From: Sphagnum compactum
Taxonomy: Eukaryota > Bryophyta > Sphagnopsida > Sphagnales
DNA: 64,000 nucleotides
Reading direction: 5' to 3'
NCBI GenBank assembly: GCA_965153455.1
Contig: OZ234503.1
Span: 13,769,118-13,833,117 of the forward strand
Part shown: positions 34,701 through 47,681 of the stretch, one piece after another
How positions within the stretch are numbered: the first letter of the stretch is position 1
Layout of the letters: every line of letters starts with the position of its first letter
The notes under the pieces: generated by a model
Databases searched by the model: none
Seen by the model: only the letters and a program-made list of their open reading frames with translations
What the model was told of the DNA's origin: nothing
Position numbers and translations under genes: made by a program

Positions 34701-34883
34701 AGAAAGACTGATTGAATCTGTAAGGTAAAGCTCAGGGATGTGGGAATTACCTGAATAAAGGCCTGTTTAAGGTGTGCCTTGTGATGGTGTGACCTACGCG
34801 TGTCACCCATTCTGTAATTCCCTCATCCAAGAGCTTCACCCAAAGTAAAGAAATGGTCGGAAACTAACTCTGAGATTAGCAGA

Positions 34884-35120
34884 GCGATTGCGGCACAAAG
34901 TTCTACTAGAGCAGAGCAGTGCTCTTCTTGCACCCAAGCCTTGTTGTAGTTGAGCAGAGCAATTGCAGTGCAAAGCTTTGCTAATGCAGAACAAGGCTCT
35001 TCTTGTTTTTGTGGGAAGCTTTGTAGCTTCAGCTTTACTGATTTGCAGTGTGAAGCTGTGCTAATGCAGAACAAGGCTCTTCTTGTTTTTGTGGGAAGCT
35101 TTGTAGCTTCAGCTTTACTA
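34884..35120 (+). repeat. 80-bp tandem duplication with a third decayed unit
   Basis: 34961-35040 and 35041-35120 repeat with an exact 80-base period (shared gctaatgcagaacaaggctc, gtgggaagctttgtagcttc). A more diverged partial unit precedes at about 34884-34930. Confidence 0.85.
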
Positions 35121-36068
35121 ATTTGGGGTGAAAATCACACTTGGCATTTTTTTCCTCTTCCAATGTTCCATTTTCCCTGAGCTTTCAGAGTTAGTTTTTC
35201 GCTCTCAACAATTGCCATGCTTACAGCTTGCGACTCGATGGTCTTCTTTGCATTGCAATACAATGTTGAGGTGTGGAGGTTTGGTCAAATGATCTAAAAC
35301 TTTCTTTTCAATCCAAGGAATGGGAAACTAAAAAAATGAAAGAACCTTCTCGAAAACAGAATAACCCACCTAACGAGGAATTTCCAATCCTTGGTAGGGG
35401 AAATTATGTTCCATAAAATTTATCTAACACTAGAAAATTTCCACTAGTGCTTTATGGGTTCTGGGTAGGGAAACGGATCTTCTGGTAGCATGGTTGTTTT
35501 AGTAAGCTGGAACCCAAAATGCCCCTTAGCTCATCATTCAAGCGAGTTCGGCTCATGCTGGTTTGGCTCATTAAAATTGGATGAAGAAAAGTCAAAACAT
35601 ATCAGTTTGGTTCATGCTGGTTTGGCTCATCAAAATAGCAAGTACTGGCTATGAGAAGAAAAATGAAATGTAAATATGGTGAAAGTCCTCATACATTTCA
35701 TTGCAAAAAAATTCTTTGAATGTCCACGCATTCAAATTGTTTTAAAAGATCAGAACTAAAGGTTAAGAAGTTTTAAAGGGCCAAGGCTTGGTTTAAAAGC
35801 ACCAATACAATATTGACATGAATAATGCACAACCTTGGTTCAAATTTCTCATTGCATAGGCACAAAGTTCAAACAACTCAAAGACAAAATGTTAAGTGTT
35901 TTGACAGCCGCTGGTGGCTATCTACACATGTTAGTCATAGAGTAGCTAATCAACCCCGTCACAAAATGATGAATGTATTTGCATGACATGAGTTTTCATG
36001 TGGCAATCCAACCTCTCGTATTATCATGTACCTAGTGGTTGCCATTGTATGAAATTCAGTGGAATCTC

Positions 36069-36111
<43 letters not shown>

Positions 36112-39109
36112 TTGTTTTCCTTACTATTTTTTGGACCCTTATTATTACCATTACATTTTGGCTATTTTAAGCCACTCGGAAAAATCTCACATCTTGTAGT
36201 GCACTTGCTCATGATGGATTCCTTAGGATAAGGATGACTATTTGAAAGCTTCTTTTTCTATCATTTTTCTTTGACATTAATTTTTTGATTGCCTTATCAT
36301 ATGGCCCCTTATTCCAGGAATGCCCCCGCCTGGAGGCTTTACCCAACACTAATAAATATTATGTGTCTTGGGAACAATATATACCATTAAATATATACCA
36401 ACTACTTAGGGTTAAAATTTGAAAGTTGGACATATTCAGCAATACAACAGGATCGTAAAATATGAGCACAAAAAGAAAAACATTTACCAACATGATAACT
36501 ATTGTGGGATGCACCCAATAGCCTTCTATATGATACCATTTACCATTTCCTGGAAAGTCAAGTAAGTACGGGAGACATGGATACTAGATGATATTGAGCA
36601 TTTCTATATGTCTTAAAATATGTTATTTCACTCACCTTCCCATGTGTGGCTGGCCCCAGCTAGTACCCAATTTGGGAATTACTTTCAAGTCTCCAAACCA
36701 ATAATGCCCCCCATTTGTGGGTTTGTGCTTAGGGGTGCGTTCTCTGGGTTGGACGTTGATCCTTTCTTGTTGTTCAATCCCTTCCCCTTTTGGTTGAGTG
36801 CTTTTTTTTCAATGAAGTTTGGGAGAGTGTCATTGATACGATCATGTTGAACATCATACTGTAAATGTGTCGAATTTCGATGTTTGCATTTAGCTTGTTA
36901 TTAATATTTAAAATGATGAAACTCTCCTTGTTAGGATTATTATAATGCTTTCAAGAAGGAAAGTGCTGATACATTGGTACCTTGAAACTACCTTTGTGAC
37001 GCTTCTTATTAGAGACTATACCTATTTAACCTTGAAAATGACAAATTTGGACTTGAAGAGCCTGATTTTGTTTAAGGGTGATATAGCTATAATGTTTAGT
37101 AGCAACCCAAAGCTCATGTTGATGGGTCTTGCCTATAACTTCTTGAGAACAAAAAAATTGTCATGCCGTTCCTCAAGCCATTCTAAACAAACTCATAAAC
37201 TTTAGAACACTATAAATTGCTTAGAACACACAAGAATTTCACTAGGGTAGAAAATTGTGGATATTTGAAAATTTGCACCAATGAAACAATGGTGTACCTG
37301 TCAATAATTAAATTGACTACAACAATTTAAATATTAATATAAATATTAATAACTATTACTTTTAATCCTTACATAGTGGAATCCCACATTTATAATCACC
37401 ACAAGGACATTATCATCATCCAAATTGCACATGCAAGCACAATGGATATTGGCAAGAAACAATTTTAGCAAGAAATTTTTTACATCATTAAATGTCTCTT
37501 GTAGATTGTAACCATTTGGATAGTCAAATCTTACAAAGATAGATTTAATTGACTTTGATAAGTATCATAAGCCTTTTATCCCAATGTCCCCCCTGTTGCA
37601 AGATAAATTTGTTCACTGGTGGAGTTGTTAAAATTACAAGTTTTTAATGGTATTTTAAAAATTCCCATTTCGATAAATGTTGGTGTATTTCATGTCCTTG
37701 TGTATGGTTGGGACTATCCTTAGATTTTGTCACATAGCCTATTACTCATTAGACTTGTTCTTGTGCTTGTGATATTTTGTATGTTCATCACGTCTTGACA
37801 CATTGAACTTGTATGGGTGAAAAGGAAATGCAACAATCAAATGAGAAGCTTCTTGTAGAATAATGATTTCTGAAATCATGAAAAAATGTATTTGTCTACA
37901 TTAGCACATGAGGGTTAGCACATCAAGTGTCGTATTGATTTGTGATTCATTTTATTTTTAAGACCATTATGTTGAAGTCCATAATAGCTTTTGTGCTTGT
38001 GATACCTTTGGAAACTTATTTTTTGGAAGACAATAAAATCATATAAAACAAATTTAGGCACCAATTGGGACTTTTGTTTCCCACCTCATGCCAAGTTGAA
38101 GCATTGTGACATGGAAATGGCGATTTTTTCTTTTTCACAACCGGGAATAAGGTTGTGAAGATGGAAATGTAACCTAATGGGTAAAAAGATAAAGGAGACT
38201 GCGCGACATGAGTAAGGCTACCAAACTTTCAATAGCTCAACGAGAATAAGAGAAAGCAAAAAGCTAAGTGATTTGAAGGCTTTGGGGAGGTGGTGTTTTG
38301 TTTTATGCATAGCAAGAGTTAGGAACTCCAAGTTCTAGTCCTTCAAAACCTTCTAGACTCACATGTGCATGGGGTGCACATAATTACAACTTCAGTGTAA
38401 TCATGTAGGATTTTTGAATGTTATCAAATATTATGTTTGAACTGTAAAAATACAATATTCATTCTAAGATATTTCTAGAATAGACTACTTTTGGGAGTTG
38501 AATTGAAAATACAAAATAAGTTTTATAATCATGAGACCATGTTTCAAATCCTGGTAACAAAATCTTGTATAAAAACAAAATTGGAAAAAAATGAAACAAA
38601 GCAAGTTTCTGTGTTAAAATGTTGCCAAATATACTTTTCAATTATGTTTTGGGCAATTGTCTAGACTATGAACTTCTACTTTATCATGCTTTGACATGAA
38701 CATTGCACCAATAGCTTTACTATCAATAATGTACTTTTCAAATCATCATTTAACCAAATATTTTTGAACACATCGGGATTCAAGAGTTTCAATAAGCAAT
38801 ATATTTCTGAAATAAAATCTCACAAATGTGATTTTTAATCAGTCTCTAGCATAAGCATTAGACATTGGGAGGTGAAAAATTTGTTCGAGATCCACTTAGG
38901 ATCACTATCTTCTTCCATAAGTTTGAGGATGTAAACAATGTTGGCCTTTAATAGAGGGGATGGCCTAGAACACAATAACGAAGTTTAATATGCATTGGTA
39001 TGAAGGAACTTATCAAGCTCAAATGACTTGAGGCAATACTAGCCTCATCACACTATTGGCCCCATTAACATGACAAAGCTCATGCAAGCTTCATGTCATT
39101 TTTGACCCG
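35121..39109. other. AT-rich spacer
   Basis: No gene could be supported in this 4-kb stretch. It contains a TA microsatellite at 36071-36108. Open frames are short with no recognisable motif. Confidence 0.5.
36071..36108 (+). repeat. (AT)n microsatellite
   Basis: A perfect AT run of 38 bases. Confidence 0.95.
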
Positions 39110-39315
39110 TGGATGGATGCGTGCTTTTTGTTTAGGCCAGGAAATGGAGCCTAAAAGCAGAATAAAAAACGACTTTTCTAAATTGAGAGCTCAGAGGATG
39201 CAGTAGGAAGTAGTAGTAAGTCAACACCCCTAGAAAGAATTGATGAAAGCCCACAACTCAATAATCAGGAACAAAAGGTAACTGAGAGATTCCACGAAAG
39301 TATGCTAAATATGCT
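39110..39315 (+). repeat. Segment shared with the 3' flanks of protease copies 1 and 2
   Basis: The stretch from ggatgcgtgct through gaaatggagcctaaaagcag and agtcaacacccc matches 46225-46430 and 52530-52720, which follow the first two protease genes. Here no protease gene precedes it. It is either a dispersed repeat or the surviving 3' flank of a lost gene copy. Confidence 0.7.
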
Positions 39316-39712
39316 CACCACATTGACCTTAAGATCCCAAATTATGCCACACTTTGTGCAGGCAAATAGCATGAAGAGCATATTTAGCTTCACCACATTG
39401 ACCTTAAGATCCCAAATTATGCCACACTTTGTGCAGGCATTAGCATGAAGAGCATATTTAGCTTCACCACATTGACCTTAAGATCCCAAATTATGCCACA
39501 CTTTGTGCAGGCATTAGCATGAAGAGCATATTTAGCTTCACCACATTGACCTTAAGATCCCAAATTATGCCACACTTTGTGCAGGCATATAGCATGAAGA
39601 GCATATTTAGCTTCACCACATTGACCTTAAGATCCCAAATAATGCCACACTTTGTGCAGGCATATAACATGAAGAGCATATTTAGCTTCACCACAATGAC
39701 CTTAAGATCCTC
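39316..39712 (+). repeat. Tandem repeat, about six copies of a 74-75-bp unit
   Basis: The word gaccttaagatcc recurs at 39325, 39400, 39474, 39548, 39623 and 39698, a period of 74-75 bases. The unit includes atgaagagcatatttagctt and gccacactttgtgcaggc. A single copy of the same unit exists at about 46424-46500 and 52720-52795. Confidence 0.92.
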
Positions 39713-41198
39713 CAGGTTGCTGAGTCCTTAATTCTGAGTAGAAGAAGAAGATGATGATGATGATGATGGAGGCTTCTTTGGACGAAGCAAGTTTTTACCT
39801 TCAAATCCAATTTGGTACCATCGAATGGGCCAAATCAATTGATCTGTTTTTTGTTCAGGACATTGAATTTAAGATCCCAGAGTTTGACTAATTTGTTGAA
39901 AGAAATTTTTAATTGTCAGATCCAATTTAGTACAACCCAAGTGGTTGACAATTTGAGCAGATTTGGATTTCCTAATTGTGAAATGTTTGCCTTTACTAGT
40001 ACCCAGTTCAACTGATTCATTCATAGCTATGGACTTTGTTAGTGCACTTTCCTGGTAAATGGCTTAAAGTGAGGTTTGAGCTTTCACTTGGTCTAACTAA
40101 TCACTTGTTCTATCCATCTGTTGGCCACAATGAACCAGCAACCAATGAACCAGCAACCATCAGCGCACGATGAAGGATGAATGGAAAGTGGTCAGGAAAC
40201 AGTTTTCCGTTGGGTTCCAGTTCCCTAGCTAACCATGATGGTTAGTGCACTTACTTTTTTTTTCCTACCTACTAACAAACCCGCAAGCAGATTGTTAGTA
40301 GGTAGGATGTAATGAAAAGAGCCCTTGCCTATGTATAGACCATCTATGTCGTACATAGTAATTACCTATGTTCCTACCTATCTACCTATGTATGAGACTT
40401 ATTTCCTACAGAATTGGTTACCAAGGTGAAACCAAATATTAACTCAGTTGAGGTTCATCCACAACTGAGGAATAACAGGCATCCAGTGGCTGGTGTGCTC
40501 GTGGGTGCTGGTTCACTGTGGCCCAAAAACACTGGCTAGCTACTGGCTGCTAGCTGAAAAACTACAAAAATATGTTGGCTTGTTGCTGGCTGTTGGTTGA
40601 AAAAACACAAAAACGCAGGCGCATGCACACACACACACACACTTTTGATCAAAAGTTGAAAGAGCACATAGTCCAGCAGATTCAACTCCTTTTTTTTAAC
40701 AGGTTTGTGGGGTTTTGTGGTAGTACATTGTTGTTGTTGTTGTTGTTGTTGTTTTGCAAACAGCAGAAGTAGCTTCAAGAGTTTTGTGGCATTTTGTTGT
40801 TTGCTGTAACTACTTGTTTTGCAAACAGCAAATAATATTACCATAAATCAGCTTTTGTGGGTTTTTGTGGTGGTGGTGGTGGTGGTGCATGTTTGTTGTT
40901 TGCAAAACTTCACAAGTTTTGTGGCTGCAGGTTTTAGTGGTAATGTTGTTGTTGCTGTTGTTTGCAAACTGCAATTCTCTAGAGCCTTTCTGAGTTTTGG
41001 TGGCTGGCACTTTGTGTTTGTGGATAGTTTTGCAAATTGCAGAAGCTGAGCTGCTTTGTTGTGACCGCCGGCATTTGCTTGTCACAGGTCCAAGTCTAAC
41101 TACGAATCTGCACAAGAGTTGAAGCTCGTCCGGGATTTGGGAAATCTGTAAATTTCTCCATTCTTTGAGCTCAGAAGAAGAATCAATTCTTCGACAGG
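39713..41198. promoter_or_regulatory. Upstream region of protease copy 1
   Basis: 40015-40110 resembles 56290-56390, and 40155-40523 is a dispersed repeat. From about 40700 the sequence resembles the regions before copies 2 and 3, with GTT runs and words such as agcttcaagagttttgtggc, so it is probably the promoter and leader. Within it are an AC run at 40627-40642 and a (GTT)n run at about 40728-40755. Confidence 0.5.
40155..40523 (+). repeat. Dispersed hairpin-bearing repeat, copy 2
   Basis: It matches 17831-18182 along its length. It contains a perfect 16-bp inverted repeat, tcctacctactaacaa and ttgttagtaggtagga, separated by 14 bases. Confidence 0.8.
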
Positions 41199-44100
41199 AT
41201 GCAGTCGAGAATCGAGTCTAAGAATCTGATGCTGCTGCAAGCTGCAGGGAATCTGCTACGTGGATTACTACAGTTGTTGTACTGCAGACAGCAGCTGCTT
41301 CTAGTTGCACTGCTCATTTGCAGTGGTTCTTCGGGGGTTTTGATCGGTTGTGCTGCAGGTCGAAGCAGCGATGATTCTTCCGTGATGGGTAGTTTCACGA
41401 GCTTGCGAACTGTGCACAAATACTCTGAAAGTGCGAAGAAGATCATGGTAGAGCGTTACGGAGACGATCACCCAGCTGCTTCATGGCCTGTACAGGGAAG
41501 CGTTGAATATTACCAGCTGCTACGAAATCACGATGGAGCTCGACTTGCGGCAGCTGCTAGCGGATCACGGCGACATCTTCTGTCTACTGCAAGTACTCCT
41601 CCGACGTCGTACACGTTCGCGGAAGGAAACGAAACCGAGCAATATGCAGAGTGAGGCCACCTGCGCTGCAAGTCCAATTATGTCGATAGAAGCTGTCTGG
41701 ACTCTGAAGATCTCGCTTGCAATTTAAACATTTTGATCTGCGTTTTGGGCACTGATGCTCCAGTTCTTTGCATTTGTGTTGTTATTGTTGTTGTTGTTGT
41801 TGTTCATGTGACTGCAGTTTCTTCTACGCATTTATCGACATCGGAACTCCAAGCGTAGAGTACTTCGTAGCGTTGGATACTGCCACTGATCTGCTCTGGG
41901 TCCCCTGTGAATGCCAGCAATGTGCTCCCCTCTCCGCTCCCGGCACTGGTGACAATCGGACTGTAAGACTTCCGTCTATGCTGAAGCTGCTGTTCTTGCT
42001 GCGCCAGAAGAGCTGCAGTCGTCTATGCTGCTGCATCCAGACTTATTTTAGATCAGACGTTTTTAGATATGCAACAGCAGAAGAGCCATCCGGGAGTCTT
42101 GATAGATCTTTTTGCTTCCTGCTGCAAGAAGTTGCTCCTCCTCGGGATATATTCATGCTGAAGTAGTACTGAATCTACTTCTGATGAATCATGATGTGTG
42201 TTGTGCGCCGCAGAATATATTGAATGCATATTCGCCCAGTTCATCCTCGACTTCGAAACCAGTGAATTGCAGCAACCCGCTTTGCATTGACACAACTACA
42301 TGTGCTACATCTGTGTCGCAGCAATGCCCTTACACACAAAGCCGGCCAGACTTGTTGTACACAGGCACTAACAGTTCTGGGTTGCTGTTTGAGGACAATC
42401 TCTACTTCATCCCGGAGCAAGGAGGAGCACGAATCAGTTCCCCAGTTGTCTTTGGGTAGGCCATCAAACTCTTTCTTCTTTTTCTTCATTCCCCTAGCTA
42501 GCTAGCTAGCTGCACGATGAAGATCCTGAACTCTTTGTACTAGATGGTGCAGATCTTGAGAAAGTCTTGGTGCTTGCTGCTGCTTGTGAGGCGCAGCTCA
42601 TGAGTGGACATAAGATCGACCATCTCTGATCATGTGAATGGCGTCTTGTTCAAATCGTGTTTTGGGCTTTTGTTGCTTCGACTGCAGATGTGGGCAGACT
42701 CAGACAGGCGACTTTCTGAACGGAGATTTTGCTCCGGACGGCGTTCTGGGTCTGGGAACGGGAGACATTTCCGTGCCAAGCACACTGAGCAGAGAACTGG
42801 GGCTGCTGGATTCTTTCTCCATCTGCACCAACTTGAGTGGAACAGGCAGGATTGCGTTCGGAGACAAGGGACCCATCACTCAGCAAACCACTCCATTCGT
42901 CAGCAATTCAAGGTGAGAACAAAGTCTTCTTTCTCGTCCTTCACAGTTTTGCCCCGGCCGCTCCAACTTTGTTCATGTAGCAAGCAAGGAAGTCTTCATC
43001 GGATCAAGTACCAGCTGCTGTAAGTCTGCGATTGATCTGCAGCCGGCTTCGAAGCAGTTCGCATGATGGAATCCTGAACCGATGAAAACTGCAAATGCGA
43101 AACCTGCTGGTTGTTGTTGTTTTTGTTTGTTGCAGCCAGGAGAATCTGGTGGAGATCGCAACGCTGGAGGTCGGAGATCAAAATATTTCAGTAGGACTGA
43201 ACGCGAGCTTCGACACTCTGCTATACTTCACTTACGTACCGTCCGCCGTCTACACTCCGTTTGTCAACACTGTGAGTCTTCTTCTAGCTGCTGCTGCCGC
43301 TGCCGCCGCCCTATAGTTCTTGGGTAGCCGTGTTGACATGGAAACTATAAGCTCTTCTTCTTCTTCTTCTTCTTCTGTTTGCAAGCTGCTTGCAATGATC
43401 TTACAACGTTCTCCTAGCGCCTAGACGTGTATTTCTAGTCCTCATGGAACTTGTTTGCTGTGCCTTTGTTTTGGGTTTCTGCTGCAGTATAAGAGTCTCA
43501 TCAACTTACCAGAACTAAATGGGACTGGACTAGGTCTTTGTTTCAACACAAGGTAAGTGATCAAGATCACTCTTAATTATATACTATTCTAGAGAAATTT
43601 ATACATCCCTGTTGCTGAGAGAGCTTGAGACACATAACAATACTAGGGTATAATTTCACGCAGCAAAGTCTATTTTCTTGTGAATGAAGAAACGCTTGTG
43701 ATTGGATTCAGTTTTGTCAGTCCAGCAGCAGCATACATCATGTGCATTTTTTTGGATAGAATTTCTGTGAATCAGACAAGCTTGATTCTAGATAATTCGG
43801 TGTTTTGATCTAACATCAATATGGCACTTGAGCTCTTTGACATGGGGACCTTGTTGGATTTGTGCAACTACAGCAATCCAAATATTCAGGTCCCTGCTGT
43901 GAACTTCATCTTTCCAAATGCTGCAGTCTTGGCGACTGATGGTGGAGCCTTTGGAGTTGTGAATGAGGTATTGGTGCAATTCTGATGTCACCAAAAAAAA
44001 TTAAAATTCCTCAATTTTGTTCATGGCTTCTTGGCTGCTGCACCTATCATGGTCATTTGCATAAAAAACACAACCAATTGTTGGAGACATTATTCATGCA

Positions 44101-45759
44101 CTTGAATTCATCCAGGAAAATGCAGTAGCAACCCAGTTGAACCCTAAACCCGAAACCCACTGTGTTTTGCAAATGTAGCAAACCCATTAAGCCGAAAACC
44201 CACTACTTTTTGCAAATGTAGCAACCCCATTAACCCTGAAATCCACTGTGTTTTGCAAATGTAGCAACCCCATTAAGCCGAAAACCCACTACTTTTTGCA
44301 AATGTAGCAACCCCACTAAACCCTAAACCCTCTGTGTTTTGCTCCTAGTCAGATGAGAGAGGGTTTTGCTATTTGTCTAATAGAACTGTATCTGGTTGTA
44401 ATTTTCTATTTTGCAGAAAACTAATGTATTTGTTGGATTCTGCCTCGGAATTCGTAACAGTTCATTGCCAGAGATTCGTATTGGATGTGAGTATTTCAGA
44501 CCTACGTAACTGAGAATGGTCCCAGCCTTCTTGAGGAGGAGGTCACCCTTGTGTCTGCATTTATTGGGGACATCTTACAGTGCAGAGGGTTATTATGTTG
44601 CTACCAAATTTATAATAAACCTGGGATGAATGTCAATAGATCTATTCTTATTTATCTATAGATGGTTAAATTTTGGCAATTGATAGAAATATAAACTCCG
44701 AAAAACAATAAAAAATCAGGTTTTTTCATGGTCTAATTCATCGCATTTTATTTTCTGTGGTTAAATTGACCTCCAACGAAAATTAACCAACTACCTTATT
44801 TTGAACTGATGATGGTAGTTCTTTTGTTGTCATCGCATGCAGTGTCTTCCATTTTTGACTACTCTTTCACCTTCAACCAGGAAGATAAGTTGCTAGGCTG
44901 GATTCCGTCAACCTGTAAGTGATTTTTGTCCAAGTTGTAAACTCTTACTGTGCAAATTCTCCATGACATAACTATTGTCACAATTTCTTAGGATGCTTGC
45001 TAAATGTGTGGGAAAACCGAATGATTTTTGGATTTAGAAGTACCAATCAGCAGATTGTCGAAAACCAATTATTCCCATTATTCTTGGAAGTGAATCACCT
45101 TAGTGGAGGCTTTATTTTGAGTCTATCTTATTTTCAAAGGTAGCCTATGAAATATTAAAAAGTAAGAAGTTTTATTATTGCAGAACATTAGTGTTTATGT
45201 AATGATTTGTTGTTGGAATTGAATTTAGTGTGAATAGGCTTTCCATTTGTTTGTGTTCAGAAGGTTTATTCTCAAGGAGTGTCTCTGCACACGTGTTCTT
45301 ATGTGTGTAATTTAGATTCAATAGTGGTAGGCACCAATCTAGTAGCACACAACAACTTAGTTGTAATTGATTGTTGTGCAATTGATGAAGTTGGGCTTGG
45401 CATTTGACATGCATAATTTTTTCTTAAACTTGGGCTTTTCCACGTGTGATTTGTTGGCTGAAATTTTATCAGTTTTGGTCATGTGTTCAGGCTACAATGA
45501 TATTACAACATCTGCACCAGCACCAGCACCCATCTTTGCACCAATCTCAACCCCAACCTCATCTACCCCGGCCTCACCAACACCACCTTCATCTGCCCCA
45601 ACATCACCATCGCCTCCTTCATTGTCTCCTCTACTCTCACCTTCAACTGGGCCTCCTACAGCTCCACGACCATCTGCAAGTGTCATGGAATTTGTGCTTC
45701 CATCTCCTGTAATGGCTCTGTCCCTTTTAGGGTTCCTCTTATACCTTTCCTTGCTTTGA
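41199..45759 (+). CDS. Aspartyl-protease-like protein, putatively GPI-anchored, copy 1
   Basis: Ten exons: 41199-41650, 41818-41962, 42214-42455, 42688-42912, 43136-43271, 43488-43552, 43874-43967, 44417-44486, 44843-44914, 45491-45759. All have GT/AG borders and compatible phases, giving 589 codons. A hydrophobic segment at about residues 33-52 suggests a signal anchor or peptide. The A1 (pepsin/nepenthesin) fold is shown by YAFIDIGTP, VALDTATDLLWVPCECQQC, CSNPLC and CPYTQS, GVLGLGTGDISVPS, FDTLLYFTYVPSAVY and EDKLLGWIPSTC. The two catalytic Asp residues sit in DTA and DTL where DTG and DSG are expected. The last exon encodes a Pro/Ser/Thr-rich linker and a hydrophobic C-terminus typical of a GPI signal. 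The family acts in the secretory path or cell wall; activity is doubtful. Confidence 0.88.
44140..44345 (+). repeat. Intronic minisatellite in protease copy 1, intron 7
   Basis: About four units combine ttttgcaaatgtagcaaccc with aaaccctaaaccc or aagccgaaaaccc. The equivalent introns of copies 2 (about 50440-50560) and 3 (about 60640-60790) carry fewer units. The CCCTAAA word is telomere-like but embedded in a longer unit. Confidence 0.8.
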
Positions 45760-47681
45760 ACAACACCAAAACAAGGTTTCCTGACCACATACTTGGCATT
45801 GTTGTTCTTCATCTTTTTAAAAAAGAATCCCTTGTATAGGTTGAAACTGGATTTTCCTAAATTGGCAAAAATGAAAATATTCTCCCAAAAGTAATTGAGG
45901 CCTACAGATTTCCAGGAACATATGCAAATTACTTAAGGCAAGCTGCTTGGTGAAAAATGTTAAGTTTTACTAAAATTTTAATACCCCATGAGGACACATG
46001 TTTGTTTGGTGACAAAATGAAGCCTAAAATTGAAGTAAAAAATGACTGTTCCAAGTTGAGAGGACACATGCACTGATTGTTTTCCCAAAAAATTTTGTGG
46101 ATTTACTGACAAAAATATTGTGAAAATATGGGAATTTTTTTTCCTATTGAAAGTTTGACTAAAATTTAGTTTTTGGGGGTGAAAAATTCGCAAACTTTTT
46201 AATATAAAAAATTGAAAAAAAACCCCTTGGATGCACGCTAATTTTTAGCGAGGAAATGGAGCCTAAAAGCAGAAGAAAAATGAATTTTCTAAATGGAGAG
46301 CTAAGATGACGCAGTAGGGGGTAGTAAGCTCAAAAGTCAACACCCCCACAAAGATATTCATGAAACTCCAACAAAGTCAACAATCGGGAACAATGCTGAT
46401 TCAGAGATTCCATGAAAGTACGCCACACTTTATGCAGGCAAATAGCATGAAGAGCTTATTTTATCGTCACCACATTGACCTTAAGAATCCCCAGTTTGCT
46501 GATTCCTTTCGTTCTGAGTAGAAGACTTCTTCAGTGGAAGCAATTTTTTACCAGTGTTGTGCGTGTAAGTGTCAATAGCTGTATATATGGTGTGTAAATC
46601 TCGTGTAAGTGTAAATCACTTACCTGTTTAAACTTTTTACACTTCCACTTATATTGTTGTGATGTATATAACCACTACAACTAGTCCACCTAATTAACAA
46701 AATTGAAGAAAAAACATTTTTGAAGAGAAAACCCTAATTGTAACTAAAAACAAACTAATTTTGTGAGCTTTGTGTAAAAACCCTGATTAGATAACAATTA
46801 TGTAAAAACAATTCTTTGCACACAACTTGAACTGGTCAATAGCCTGATTAAATAGAAAAACTAGAGACCAATAAGGTAGTAAAAAACTTGAAAACAATAA
46901 TTTAATTTCCGAGTATTGCATGATTTGCCATGCTAATAATAAGAAGAATTTATGCATAATTTGTTATAGATCCAAATCCATACCCCAATTAAAATAAATT
47001 GTTGGGGGAAGGAGAAAGAATTTGCTTTGAAGAAACTGCAATGCTACCCAATTTCTGGAACACCAAAATTTCAAACAGTGCCCAAAAGTAGTTGATTCTC
47101 TACTGTACTTTCTTCAAAAGCACATTCATAAAAGTCGGCAAGAAACAACAAATTGAGCTCCAAACCATACTAGTGCCCAGTGTTGTCACCCACCAGCAAA
47201 TTACACTTGTGTTCCAAAATGTGTTGTAAATGTTTTGGGGTGTTTTGTTTTTCATACCAGCACTTGCTCTGATTTTTGCATCCAGGAGAATTAGCTTCAA
47301 GAGCTTTGTGGCATTTTTGTTGTTTGTTGTAAGTACGATAAATCAGCTTTGTGGGTTTTCGTCGTGGTGGTGGTTGTGTTTGTTGTCTGTAAACTTCAGA
47401 AGTTTTGTGGCTGCAGGTTTTGGTAGTGACGTTTTTGTTGTTGTCGTTTGCAATCTGCAGTTGTAGGGCCTTTGTGGGTTTTGGTTGCACTTTGTGTTTG
47501 TGGGGAATTTTTGCAAATTGCAGAAGCTGCTGAGCTTTGTGGTCACCGCTGGTATTTGCTTGTTACAGACAAGTCTAACTACGATTTTGCAGAAGAGTTT
47601 GAAGCTCGTCCAAGAGGATTCGGATGTTTAAAAAATTTCTCCATTTGTTGAGATCAGAAGAATAATCAATTCTTCGACAGG
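45760..47681. promoter_or_regulatory. Spacer between protease copies 1 and 2, including copy 2 upstream region
   Basis: 45760-46680 is the copy 1 3' flank and is repeated after copy 2 (to about 52965). 46850-47681 is the copy 2 upstream block and is repeated before copy 3 from about 56920. No additional gene is visible. Words such as gtgtaagtgtaaatcacttac recur around 46600. Confidence 0.6.

Noticed and set aside
42604-43327. Alternative-frame ORFs over protease exons 4 and 5
   Set aside because: They cross splice sites used by the protease model and show no motif; they are shadows of the coding exons.
45492-45812. Minus-strand Gly/Asp-rich frame opposite the last protease exon
   Set aside because: It is the antisense of the Pro/Ser/Thr-rich linker repeats and recurs only because the exon is duplicated.
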